Positions 1-7,587 of a stretch of 64,000 nucleotides of DNA are shown one piece after another. Position 1 is the stretch's first letter. Every line of letters begins with the position of its first letter. The notes beneath the pieces were generated by a model, which worked only from the letters and a program-made list of their open reading frames with translations, was not told the DNA's origin and did not search any database. The DNA comes from Terrimesophilobacter sp038243605. Its GTDB lineage: Bacteria; Actinomycetota; Actinomycetes; Actinomycetales; Microbacteriaceae. The translations under genes and the position numbers were made by a program. The DNA is taken from the NCBI GenBank assembly GCA_038243605.1, contig JBBSQX010000001.1:1-64000 (forward strand), read 5' to 3'.

Positions 1-154
1 ACCCCTCACCCACACCCCTTCCCACCCCCCCCCCCCGCGGCCCCCCCCGCCTCACCGTTTGGTGCCCATTTTGCGCCCCAACCCGGCCCCCATAAGCTAA
101 AAAACGGCCCCACAAACGGGAGTCTTGGGCGGCGTCGCACAATACGTGAGCTTG

Positions 155-261
155 CGTCACGACACCAAGCATCAGGGTGCCAGACGTCACGGCGCCAAGC
201 GTCAGGGTGCCAGACGTCACGACACCAAGCGTCAGGGCGCCAGGCGTCACGGCGCCAAATG
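155..261. repeat. 30-bp tandem repeat, 3.5 copies
   Basis: Three consecutive 30-bp units begin at 155, 185 and 215, and a partial fourth begins at 245. Each opens with CGTCAC and reads on as GRCRCCAAGCRTCAGGGYGCC. Units differ at only a few positions, mostly A/G or C/T. The array lies just beyond the stop codon of the monooxygenase gene. It has no unique spacers, so it is a minisatellite-like array and not CRISPR. Bases 1-154 before it are C-rich low-complexity sequence without a convincing gene. Confidence 0.85.
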
Positions 262-286
262 CACGGCGCGAGGCCGCACCTGCGCG

Positions 287-1384
287 CTAGAGGTTGCTGA
301 GGGTGGCGATGACTTGGCGGGCGATGCGTCTGCCCGACCGATTGGCGCCGACCGTGCTCGCCTGTGGTCCGTAGCCGGCGAAGTACACTCGCGCGTCCTT
401 CCAGGATGAGCCCTCGCCAATGCTGACCCCGCCCTCCTTCTCGCGCAGCTTCAGCGGCGCAAGGTGCCTCAGTTCTGGGCGGAATCCGGTCGACCACAGA
501 ATCACATCCACCTTCTGGAAGGTGCCGTCAGGCCAGTGCACGCCCTCCGGTGTGATCAAGTCGAACATGGGCTTCTCGTCTAGGAGTCCGCGTTGGATGG
601 CAGCCTGAACGCGCCGCGTGCGAGGCACCCCCGTGCCGCTGACAATGCTCGGCAATGCACGCCCGGCTCTCGCCGCCTCATCCTGCATGGCGACCGCCGA
701 CTCACGTGATTCGAGGTTTAGCTCACCCTCATCAAGAAAGTCAACGGGGCGCCTGCTTGCCCACGTGAGCTCGGAGGCGACCCCCTCCATCTCCATGAGA
801 AAACCGATCGCCGACGTGCCACCGCCAACAACCAGCACCTTTTTGTCGCGAAATTCTTCTGCCGACGAGTAGTCGCTCGTGTGCACCTGACGCCCAGCGA
901 AAGAGTCGCGACCCGGATACCAAGGGATGAACGGTGAACCCCACGTTCCCGTGGCATTGACCACAACATCCGTGGTGATCTCCTGGTGGGCGCCACCCGC
1001 GTCGATGTACTCGACAACAAGGCCGAGGTCGCGGTTCGAAACCAACTTCACGTCGGCCGGACGCACAATCTTGAACCCGTAGTGCTCCTCGTATTGGCGA
1101 TAGAAGTCAGAGACAACCTCCTTCGCCGGGAGCGCGCGGTCAGCCTCGTCAAAGGTCAGGCCAAGCGCATCCATTCCGGGAAGATCGTTGATTCTGTGTG
1201 CAGAACCGATCTTGAGTGCCTCCCAACGCGACTGCCAGGCGCCACCCGTGCCGGGCCCGCGATCAAGAACAAGGAAGTCTTTGCCTGGTTCAAGACCAAG
1301 CCGTTGGAGGTAAAATGAGACCGAAAGCCCAGCCTGACCGCCGCCAATGACGACGACCGACGGATGCATTGAATCTGAGCTCAC
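287..1384 (-). CDS. FAD/NAD(P)-dependent flavin monooxygenase-like oxidoreductase
   Basis: A 365-residue flavoprotein of the YUCCA/FMO-like pyridine nucleotide-disulphide oxidoreductase group. Residues about 9-16 carry the FAD-binding Rossmann motif VVIGGGQAGLS. A second nucleotide-binding motif, VLVVGGGTSA, lies near residue 185 and would bind NADPH. The late motif ILWSTGFRPE matches the conserved ATG-type motif of this family. It is predicted to be soluble. The start is a GTG at 1384; an ATG six codons in is the alternative, and no strong ribosome site separates them. The substrate cannot be told from sequence. The gene is divergent from DUF3073 with about 150 bp between, and ends beside the 30-bp repeat array. 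Confidence 0.85.
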   Translation of the reverse strand: MSSDSMHPSVVVIGGGQAGLSVSFYLQRLGLEPGKDFLVLDRGPGTGGAWQSRWEALKIGSAHRINDLPGMDALGLTFDEADRALPAKEVVSDFYRQYEEHYGFKIVRPADVKLVSNRDLGLVVEYIDAGGAHQEITTDVVVNATGTWGSPFIPWYPGRDSFAGRQVHTSDYSSAEEFRDKKVLVVGGGTSAIGFLMEMEGVASELTWASRRPVDFLDEGELNLESRESAVAMQDEAARAGRALPSIVSGTGVPRTRRVQAAIQRGLLDEKPMFDLITPEGVHWPDGTFQKVDVILWSTGFRPELRHLAPLKLREKEGGVSIGEGSSWKDARVYFAGYGPQASTVGANRSGRRIARQVIATLSNL

Positions 1385-1537
1385 ACGATTACGTTACCCG
1401 GACTGTCTGGGGTGGACGTGACGGTCGGCGCACGCTTGTGGGTACATGCTAAACTTGGCCCTTAGTTTTGGAATCCTTGTAGGCGAATTCTGAGCATCAT
1501 CGTGTGTACTCAGGCTGGAATCGTAGGGGGGTCACCC

Positions 1538-1720
1538 GTGGGTCGTGGTCGCCAGAAGGCTAAGCACACCAAGGTCGCAAGAGAGCTGAAATACTTCAGC
1601 CCTAACACAAACTATGACGCGCTCGAACGCGAGCTCACTCATGCTGAGCAGAACGAGGCGATGGAGAAGTGGCCGGAGTACAGCCACGTCGGTGACGACA
1701 ACGAGCCCGGCGCTAGCTAG
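1538..1720 (+). CDS. DUF3073 family protein
   Basis: A 60-residue protein of the actinobacterial DUF3073 family: MGRGRQKAKHTKVARELKYF is the family's characteristic basic N-terminus, followed by an acidic C-terminal half. The GTG at 1538 is chosen because the family starts at MGRGRQK and because AGGGGGG at 1525-1531 sits six bases upstream. The open frame continues upstream to 1502, but that part does not resemble the family. Function is unknown. In other actinobacteria the gene usually adjoins purM (from memory of genomes such as Mycobacterium). Here an amino-acid transport operon lies between them. Confidence 0.9.
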   Translation: MGRGRQKAKHTKVARELKYFSPNTNYDALERELTHAEQNEAMEKWPEYSHVGDDNEPGAS

Positions 1721-1800
1721 CTAGGTGGCAAGTCGGCGCTGCGCACACGTTCGTGCCCATCGCGCTCGGTGAGACGCGCGGCTGCGCGGCTCCACGGCGC

Positions 1801-1884
1801 CATGGCTCCACGGCTGTACGCCCACATGGCTCCACGGCTCCACCGCTGTACGCCCACATGGCTCCACCGCTGCACGGCCACATA
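1801..1884. repeat. Imperfect tandem repeats in a gene-free stretch
   Basis: Three units begin with CATGGCTCCAC at 1801, 1825 and 1857. The second is longer by a CTCCACCG insertion, and each ends in a form of CGCCCACA. The whole stretch 1721-2060 has no supportable gene. After these repeats it holds a GTGAGT/GCGTGC-rich low-complexity run to about 1980 and then the hairpin at 1984-2043. Open frames crossing the stretch are repetitive (WSHVGVQRWS-like) and have no recognisable family. Confidence 0.7.
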
Positions 1885-1983
1885 TGGCTGCGCGCGGGGA
1901 GGCCTGTATGTGAGTGCGCGTGAGCAAGTTAGCGGGTGAGTTAGTGAGTGCGTGCGTTCCCGCTTGCCCGCGTGCACGCAAAA

Positions 1984-2043
1984 ATCAGCACTCGCCCGCG
2001 TGAGCTCCCCAACGAGGATGCGTCAGCGCACACGAGTGCTGAT
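1984..2043 (-). terminator. Possible terminator of the amino-acid ABC operon
   Basis: Perfect 11-bp inverted arms, ATCAGCACTCG at 1984-1994 and CGAGTGCTGAT at 2033-2043, enclose 38 bases. The hairpin lies 17 bp past the stop codon of the last gene of the minus-strand operon. The loop is long and there is no T-run, so rho-independent termination is only a suggestion. Confidence 0.4.
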
Positions 2044-2060
2044 CTAAGCGAACGGTATTG

Positions 2061-2897
2061 TTACTCGGCGAACTCTGGGTAGATTTCGACGAGCGAGGAC
2101 GGTACCGGCAAGTTCGCGAAGTACTTGTCGTAGAGCTTCTTGAATGTGCCGTCGGCCGACATCGCCTTCAGCTGGGCGTTGTACGCATCCGTCAAGGCGA
2201 CGTTGCTCTTCTGGAACATCACCGAAGTAGCGTGATCCACGGGCTCTGAGTATGCGATTTTCAGGTCAGGGAACTGGTCAAGGTAGGGCTTCATGCTTCC
2301 GCCGCTGCCGACAAAGCCCTCCACAGTTCCAGAATTCAGTGCGGACACCGCTTCATTCGAGCCTGGGAATAGCACGGGGATTGCCGTTGCGTAGTCGTTG
2401 AGGTAATCCACTTGAATCGCGCCGGTGATGACGGCGATTTTCTTTTCGCTCATGCTCTCCATGGAGTCCATGGTGCTGTTCTTCTGCGTCAGCAAAGAGA
2501 TGGTGTCCCAGTAGATCGCCTGCGAGAAGTTAACAGATTCTTCTCGCTTATCGGTCACACCGTATCCGTTTGAGACCATGTCGTACTGCCCAGAGGTGAG
2601 CCCAGGGATCTGCCCAGCAGTTTGCGTCACCTTGTACTCAATTGTCAGGCCCAACCGCTTCGCTACCTCTGCATCGAGGTCAATGATGAACCCTTCCGGC
2701 TTTCCACTTTTGTCGGCCGTCGCAAAATAGGGCTGATCGACGGAGACCGCAGAGAGGATCACGCCAGGCGTGATCAGGCCGTACGGATTAGCGTCACTCC
2801 CGCCAGAGCCTTGTGGCCCCGCCGCTGCGCACCCCGACGCGACGATCGCGACGGCACCCGCGATAACAAATGACTTGAAATATGTTCTTACTTTCAT
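2061..2897 (-). CDS. Polar amino-acid ABC transporter substrate-binding lipoprotein (second copy)
   Basis: A 278-residue family-3 extracellular solute-binding protein. The N-terminus is a lipoprotein signal: MKVR, a hydrophobic stretch, then the lipobox VASGC with the lipidated Cys near residue 23. The mature part has SBP_bac_3 hallmarks such as GLTSGQYDMVSNG, and NFSQAIYWDT. It would capture a polar or modified amino acid outside the membrane. It is clearly paralogous to the protein at 4140-4979, with long shared blocks such as NEAVSALNSGTVEGFV. It is last in the operon, 19 bp after the aminotransferase, with GGAAGGT upstream of the ATG. Confidence 0.92.
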   Translation of the reverse strand: MKVRTYFKSFVIAGAVAIVASGCAAAGPQGSGGSDANPYGLITPGVILSAVSVDQPYFATADKSGKPEGFIIDLDAEVAKRLGLTIEYKVTQTAGQIPGLTSGQYDMVSNGYGVTDKREESVNFSQAIYWDTISLLTQKNSTMDSMESMSEKKIAVITGAIQVDYLNDYATAIPVLFPGSNEAVSALNSGTVEGFVGSGGSMKPYLDQFPDLKIAYSEPVDHATSVMFQKSNVALTDAYNAQLKAMSADGTFKKLYDKYFANLPVPSSLVEIYPEFAE

Positions 2898-2916
2898 GTG
2901 AATTACCTTCCATCGT

Positions 2917-4110
2917 TTAACTTTCCAGCCCGACCGTTGGGCTGACCTCTGTGCTTAAGGCTTCTGTGAGTCGCTGAAGTGCAATCTCTAAAACTGGGTC
3001 TTCTCCGCAAAATGAAATCCGAATATGGTGTTCACCGGATGGCCCAAATTCGGTGCCGGTGCGCACGGCCACGCCATGCCGCAATGCGTGAGCCACAAAT
3101 GTCGAAGCGTCAACAGGCTGCGGGTATTTCACGAGCACGTAAAAGCCACCCTCTGGAGTAGAGAAAGTTACTCCCGGGATTGCGCTGAGTGCGCGAACGG
3201 TGAGATCACGTCGTCGCTCATATTCTGTGAGCCGCTCTGCCGGCCACCGTGACTGAGATGTCACCGCGGCGAGGGCAGCTCTCTGCACGCTACTGTTCAC
3301 CGGCCCCGAGAACGTGCGATGCACAATCCCGATTGCCTCGGCGAAGTTTTCGGGTGCTGCAACATAGCCGACACGCCACCCGGTCATCGCGTAGGTTTTT
3401 GACAGCGTCTGGCAGTAGATCAGTCTGTCGCGAAAATCCTCAATGGCGAGCGCTGAGACAAAATCCACTCCGCTAAAAACGATGTGGTCATAGGCTTCGT
3501 CGCTCAGGACGAGCAGGTCATGCTCAACCGCGATCGCTCCAAGCTCCTTCAGCTCACTCTCGGTGTACACCATCCCTGTCGGGTTGCCGGGATGGCAGAG
3601 AACGATCATCTTCGCGCCCGCCGCCCGCTTCTCGACGGCGGCGAGATTGATGCGCCCATCGGCGCCAGGGGCGATGAAGTCCACCGTGCCGCCTGCGAGT
3701 CTCGTCGAATCTGCATAGAGGGAGTAGGTGGGTTCTGGGATGAGCACACGATCCTCTGGATCGACCGCCGCAAGAATCGCCGCCGTAATGGCGGGGGAAC
3801 CACCACCCGTCACAATCACATTCGATCGCGAGTAAGCGTACTTTGAACGTTCAGTCTTTGAACGTTCAGTTAGTGACGCAGCCACAGCATCCCTCAGTTC
3901 CGGATCGCCTGGGTTCGGCGCATAGTGCGTGTAGCCATCCAGAACCGCCTGATGCTGAGCGTCGACAATGAACTGCGGGGTCGAAAAGCTCGGGTCCCCC
4001 ACGTGCAACGGTGAAACGTCGGACCGGGGTTGAGTCGTTGGCCGCCCGCTCGTGGCCATCACAGCCTCACTGGTCATTGAGGGCTGGTGCTTACTTTTCG
4101 CCATGCGCAT
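2917..4110 (-). CDS. PLP-dependent class I/II aminotransferase
   Basis: A fold-type I aminotransferase of 397 residues. The signature SLSKTYAMTGWRVGY-like segment (here TLSKTYAMTGWRVGYVAAP) supplies the PLP-binding lysine. HPGNPTGMVY and SDEAYDHIVF are the Asn and Asp/Tyr cofactor motifs. Embedded between two amino-acid-binding lipoproteins in a transport operon, it probably transaminates the imported compound, but the substrate is unknown. AAGGGG lies four bases before the ATG used here; an ATG two codons in is possible. A perfect 15-bp tandem duplication at 3841-3870 repeats TERSK. The first ~25 residues are not conserved in type. Confidence 0.9.
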   Translation of the reverse strand: MRMAKSKHQPSMTSEAVMATSGRPTTQPRSDVSPLHVGDPSFSTPQFIVDAQHQAVLDGYTHYAPNPGDPELRDAVAASLTERSKTERSKYAYSRSNVIVTGGGSPAITAAILAAVDPEDRVLIPEPTYSLYADSTRLAGGTVDFIAPGADGRINLAAVEKRAAGAKMIVLCHPGNPTGMVYTESELKELGAIAVEHDLLVLSDEAYDHIVFSGVDFVSALAIEDFRDRLIYCQTLSKTYAMTGWRVGYVAAPENFAEAIGIVHRTFSGPVNSSVQRAALAAVTSQSRWPAERLTEYERRRDLTVRALSAIPGVTFSTPEGGFYVLVKYPQPVDASTFVAHALRHGVAVRTGTEFGPSGEHHIRISFCGEDPVLEIALQRLTEALSTEVSPTVGLES

Positions 4111-4139
4111 TCAACCCCTTGCCTGATAGGAACATGCGA

Positions 4140-4979
4140 CTACCTCTTTAGCTCTGGGTAAAGCTCAAGAAGCTGCGACGGTACGGTGAAATCCGCCCCA
4201 AAGTGCTTGTCGAAAATTTTCTTGAACGTGCCATCCTTCGACATAGCTTTCAACTGCTCATTGAAAGCCTCAGTGAGCGCGGTGTTATCGTTCTGGAACA
4301 TCATCGATGTCGGGTGATCGACAACGGGCTCCGTGACGGCAATTTTCAAGCTTGGAAACTGCTCGAGGTAGGGAAGCATGCTTCTACCACTCCATACAAA
4401 CCCCTCGACCGTGCCGGAGTTCAGTGCTGAGACAGCCTCGTTTGAGCCCTGAAACATTACCGGCACTGCAGTGGGAAACTGTGCGAGGTAGTCCACCTGG
4501 ATAGAGCCAGTAATCACCGCGATCTTCTTGCCGGCCATGTCATCCATCGTCGTCATTGAACTGTCTTTTGACGACATGAGATCCACGGTGTCCCAATGGA
4601 TCGCTTGCGAGAAGTTGACCGCCTCTTCGCGCTTCTCTGTAACACCAAATCCGTTTGACACGACATCGTATTGACCCGATGTCAGCCCGGGAATCTCGGC
4701 GGCAGTGGGCACCAGTTTGTACCTGACCGTCAGCTCTAGAAGCCGAGCGACCTCATCCGTGAGATCAATCGCGAAGCCTTTCGGCGCTCCACCTTTTGTC
4801 ACCGTCGAGAAAAGGGGTTGGTCGCCAGAGGTGGCGGCGATGATTTCTCCAGGTGTAATCAGGTCGTAGGGGTTACCATCAGCGCCCTGCGTACCTTCCG
4901 TGGCCGTTGTTGCGCAACCGCAAGCGAGCAGCGCCACAACCCCCGCCAGAGCAATTGTCTTTGAATACTTTCTCAACAT
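4140..4979 (-). CDS. Polar amino-acid ABC transporter substrate-binding lipoprotein (first copy)
   Basis: A 279-residue SBP_bac_3 lipoprotein with the lipobox LLACGC close to the N-terminus. The ATG at 4979 is preferred over the longer open frame because it places the signal peptide at the start, and an AAAGGAA site lies nine bases upstream. Blocks EIPGLTSGQYDVVSNG and KKIAVITGSIQVDYL are shared with the second lipoprotein of the operon. The two probably arose by tandem duplication and now share one permease and one ATPase. They may bind different ligands or stereoisomers; that is inference. Confidence 0.92.
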   Translation of the reverse strand: MLRKYSKTIALAGVVALLACGCATTATEGTQGADGNPYDLITPGEIIAATSGDQPLFSTVTKGGAPKGFAIDLTDEVARLLELTVRYKLVPTAAEIPGLTSGQYDVVSNGFGVTEKREEAVNFSQAIHWDTVDLMSSKDSSMTTMDDMAGKKIAVITGSIQVDYLAQFPTAVPVMFQGSNEAVSALNSGTVEGFVWSGRSMLPYLEQFPSLKIAVTEPVVDHPTSMMFQNDNTALTEAFNEQLKAMSKDGTFKKIFDKHFGADFTVPSQLLELYPELKR

Positions 4980-5061
4980 CACCGTCGGTTCCTTTCGATG
5001 TGAAATTTTCCAGAATAGATTTTGCGAACGTTGAGCGAATGCGGGTGGTGCCGTTTCTCGC

Positions 5062-5829
5062 TCAGAGAACCTGTGAGAGAAACTCGCGCAACCGTTCGGT
5101 CTTGGGAGCTGCGAGCATGTCTCGTGCGGGCCCGACTTCAACAATCTGGCCGTCATCCATAAAGACGACTCGGTCTGCCACTTCTCTGGCAAAAGCGATT
5201 TCGTGCGTCACGACCACCATGGTTATGCCGGAATCCGCGAGACCCTTCATGGCGTTGAGCACCCCTTTCACCAGCTCGGGGTCAAGGGAAGAGGTCACCT
5301 CGTCAAAGAGCATGACTTTGGGGTCCATGGCCAGTGCCCGCGCAATCGCGACGCGCTGCTGCTGGCCCCCGGAGCAGTCCGCTGGCCGCTTGTCACTAAG
5401 GTCATCCACACCTAGCCGTTCGAGCTGCATCATCGCTACGCTCTGCGCTTTAGCCTTCGAAATCTTCTTCACAGTGCGGAGGCCGACCATGACATTGCCG
5501 AGGATGGTCAAATGCGGAAAAAGGTTGAAGTGTTGAAAAACCATTCCAACGGTGGAGCGTGCGCCGTTGATATCTACTTTTGCTGCGGTCAGGTCTACGC
5601 CATTCACGCGGATCGAACCCGACGACGGAGGTTGCAGAAGGTTGATGCACTTAAGCAGAGTCGACTTTCCTGACCCTGACGGCCCAATGATGCACACCAC
5701 TTCCTGCGGTGCAATGTCGAGGCTCACGCCTTTGAGAACTTCTAACGCACCAAATGATTTGCGGATGTCTTTCAGCTGAATACCGCCATCGACCACTTTG
5801 GGTGTCGTTTTCACCGTTGTCGCGCTCAC
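5062..5829 (-). CDS. Polar amino-acid ABC transporter ATP-binding protein
   Basis: A 255-residue ATPase of the HisP/GlnQ group. Visible are Walker A GPSGSGKST, the Q-loop in VFQHFNLFPHLT, the signature CSGGQQQRVAIARAL, Walker B VMLFDEVTSSLD and the switch His in VVVTHE. The Walker B sequence has VTSS where most relatives read PTSA/S. The GTG at 5829 overlaps the permease stop codon (GTGA), with GGAGG seven bases upstream. The open frame extends 42 codons further, but only inside the permease gene. It powers import with the permease and the two lipoproteins. Confidence 0.93.
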   Translation of the reverse strand: MSATTVKTTPKVVDGGIQLKDIRKSFGALEVLKGVSLDIAPQEVVCIIGPSGSGKSTLLKCINLLQPPSSGSIRVNGVDLTAAKVDINGARSTVGMVFQHFNLFPHLTILGNVMVGLRTVKKISKAKAQSVAMMQLERLGVDDLSDKRPADCSGGQQQRVAIARALAMDPKVMLFDEVTSSLDPELVKGVLNAMKGLADSGITMVVVTHEIAFAREVADRVVFMDDGQIVEVGPARDMLAAPKTERLREFLSQVL

Positions 5830-6575
5830 TTCGCTGCCTCCACAATTCGTGCGCGTTTGACGCGTTGTAGCTTGGCTTGAGGTTTTCCGTCTCGAAGCCG
5901 TTTGTCCCACACGTTGACGACGTACGTCAGCGGGACTGTCATCATGAGGTAGCACAGGCCGGAGGCCACAAGCGCGGAGGAGTTGTAGCTCACCGCTTGC
6001 TGCTGATACGCAATGAAGTACAGCTCTCTCTCACCGAGCGACAACCCCAGCAGGTACACGAGGGCGCTCGCCTTGATATCGACGATGAACTGGTTCGTGA
6101 ACGCAGGAAGCACATTACGAATGCCTTGGGGAACGATGATTTTGGCCATCGTCTGCATGTAGGTCATTCCCAGGGAGCGCCCCGCCTGCATTTGACCGTC
6201 GTTGACAGATTGAATGCCGGCGCGAAAAATTTCGGCACTGTACGCGGCAGAGATCAATCCCACGGCGAGAATGGCGTACCCAAACGGCGACGTTCCGAAT
6301 GGTCGGATGTGGGCGGCCGGAAAGCCTAGCCCCACCAGGCTGATGGTGAGGATGGCGGGTAACCCCCGAAACACGTCAACGTAGATTCTGGCCGGCAATT
6401 TCAGGATCCACGTGTTGGACAGCAGCATCATCGCGAGCACGAGACCAACCACCACCCCGAAGACCACGGCGCCGAGGGAGATAAGGAGCGTGTTTCTCAT
6501 GCCCTCCGTCAGCAGGGTGGGAAGGATGCCCCATATCTCTGACCAATCAAAGAATGTGTGAAAGAAGGCGTCCAT
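5826..6575 (-). CDS. Polar amino-acid ABC transporter permease
   Basis: A 249-residue inner-membrane permease of the HisMQ type. It has about five hydrophobic helices, an early TLLISLGAVVFGVVVGLVLA segment, and the EAA-loop region around YSAEIFRAGIQSVNDGQMQAGRSLGMTYMQT that contacts the ATPase. It is the first gene of the minus-strand operon and overlaps the ATPase gene by four bases. Only one permease gene is present, so a homodimer is expected. The C-terminus is basic and lies in the cytoplasm. Confidence 0.92.
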   Translation of the reverse strand: MDAFFHTFFDWSEIWGILPTLLTEGMRNTLLISLGAVVFGVVVGLVLAMMLLSNTWILKLPARIYVDVFRGLPAILTISLVGLGFPAAHIRPFGTSPFGYAILAVGLISAAYSAEIFRAGIQSVNDGQMQAGRSLGMTYMQTMAKIIVPQGIRNVLPAFTNQFIVDIKASALVYLLGLSLGERELYFIAYQQQAVSYNSSALVASGLCYLMMTVPLTYVVNVWDKRLRDGKPQAKLQRVKRARIVEAAK

Positions 6576-6634
6576 TTTTTACTCCGTTGTATCCCGTTGC
6601 CATAGCGCGTGGTCTGATGGGGCGATCCTCTACT

Positions 6635-6719
6635 ATTGTGTAATTAAGTGGAAGTTGTCAATTTTTTGTTTATAACATGCACGATTTTTTGTTTTCGGGG
6701 GAAGCATAAGTAGAATGCT
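6635..6719. promoter_or_regulatory. Divergent promoter/operator region of the ABC operon and YheO-type regulator
   Basis: This AT-rich stretch lies between two divergent genes. For the operon (minus strand), a consensus -35 TTGACA is read at 6661-6656 and CACAAT at 6640-6635 could be the -10. For the regulator (plus strand), TTGTTT at 6689-6694 and TAGAAT at 6711-6716 are plausible -35 and -10 boxes. Two candidate operators are visible: the direct repeat ATTTTTTGTTT at 6661-6671 and 6684-6694 (23 bp apart), and the inverted repeat AGCAT-N7-ATGCT at 6703-6719 over the regulator's -10. Confidence 0.5.
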
Positions 6720-6773
6720 CGTTAGCCTTGCGGCAACCTCCGTGCCCTTGGCCTACACGGGAAGGAGGGCGCT

Positions 6774-7583
6774 GTGGACGAAACCCAGGACGCCTCAAGT
6801 TTGGGTCAACAATTTGTTGACAAGGTGAGGCCAAGGCCGAGTATCGATGGGGAGCGACTCATCGCACTGTTCACACAGGTTGTGGACTTGTTGGGGCACT
6901 CGTTGCCGTTGTCGAGCGAGCTGGTGCTGCACGACCTGAGCAAACTACCCAACTCAGTTGTCGCCATCCACGGCGACGTGACCGGTCGAAAAGTTGGAGA
7001 CCCGGCGACATACGGTCTGCTCGAGAAAATCTCAGACCTCTCGAACAACCACTCCATTGACTCCGAAGCCACCCTGCCTGATGGGAGGACGCTGAGATGC
7101 TCAACGATGATTATTCATGACGTTTCAGGGTTCGCCGTCGCCGCCCTATGCGTCAACTCAGACCTTTCGGTTTGGGCCTCGGTTCAGAAGGCGGCAACCG
7201 CAATGCTGGGCGGCTTTGGTGCCTCTTCAGTGAACGAACTGACGTCTCTTCCTGTGCCTGCGGCGGCAAAGGAGCGCGCGCCGGTCGATCTCGGCCCCAG
7301 CGGATTCGCGAAAAACGTCGACGAACTGGCCGACTACCTCATCGCCAACGCCATTGGGGCCATCGGCGTTCCGGTCGACCTCATGCAAAAACGCCACAAA
7401 GTCGAGGTCGTCCGTGATCTCAAAATTCGCGGACTGTTTCTCTTTCGCGAATCAGTGGACATGCTGGCTGCCGCACTCGGGGTCACCAGATTCACGATTT
7501 ACAACTATCTCAATGAAATAGGGGAATCGGGCGACGAAGAAACCAAGGGCGACGCTGCCGGCGGCCAGCCCACCACACGGTGA
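6774..7583 (+). CDS. YheO/DauR-type PAS-HTH transcriptional regulator
   Basis: A 269-residue DNA-binding regulator. The N-terminal half holds the YheO-like PAS domain (HDLSKLPNSVVAIHGDVTGRKVGDPAT is diagnostic in part). The C-terminal ~70 residues form the DauR-like helix-turn-helix, with LFLFRESVDMLAAALGVTRFTIYNYL. DauR of Pseudomonas represses D-arginine catabolism, so the neighbouring divergent amino-acid uptake and aminotransferase operon is the likely target and the imported compound the likely effector. The GTG start at 6774 follows a strong GAAGGAGGG site. The exact ligand is unknown. Confidence 0.85.
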   Translation: MDETQDASSLGQQFVDKVRPRPSIDGERLIALFTQVVDLLGHSLPLSSELVLHDLSKLPNSVVAIHGDVTGRKVGDPATYGLLEKISDLSNNHSIDSEATLPDGRTLRCSTMIIHDVSGFAVAALCVNSDLSVWASVQKAATAMLGGFGASSVNELTSLPVPAAAKERAPVDLGPSGFAKNVDELADYLIANAIGAIGVPVDLMQKRHKVEVVRDLKIRGLFLFRESVDMLAAALGVTRFTIYNYLNEIGESGDEETKGDAAGGQPTTR

Positions 7584-7587
7584 CAAC

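Noticed and set aside
155..261. Possible CRISPR array from the 30-bp repeats
   Set aside because: The units are directly adjacent without unique spacers, and no cas genes occur in the window.
6..497. Minus-strand frame through the C-rich start and the 30-bp repeats
   Set aside because: It is made of repeats and low-complexity sequence and overlaps the 3' end of the flavin monooxygenase gene.
6684..6719. tRNA or small RNA gene in the AT-rich divergent region
   Set aside because: No cloverleaf or terminator is present. Promoter boxes explain the composition.
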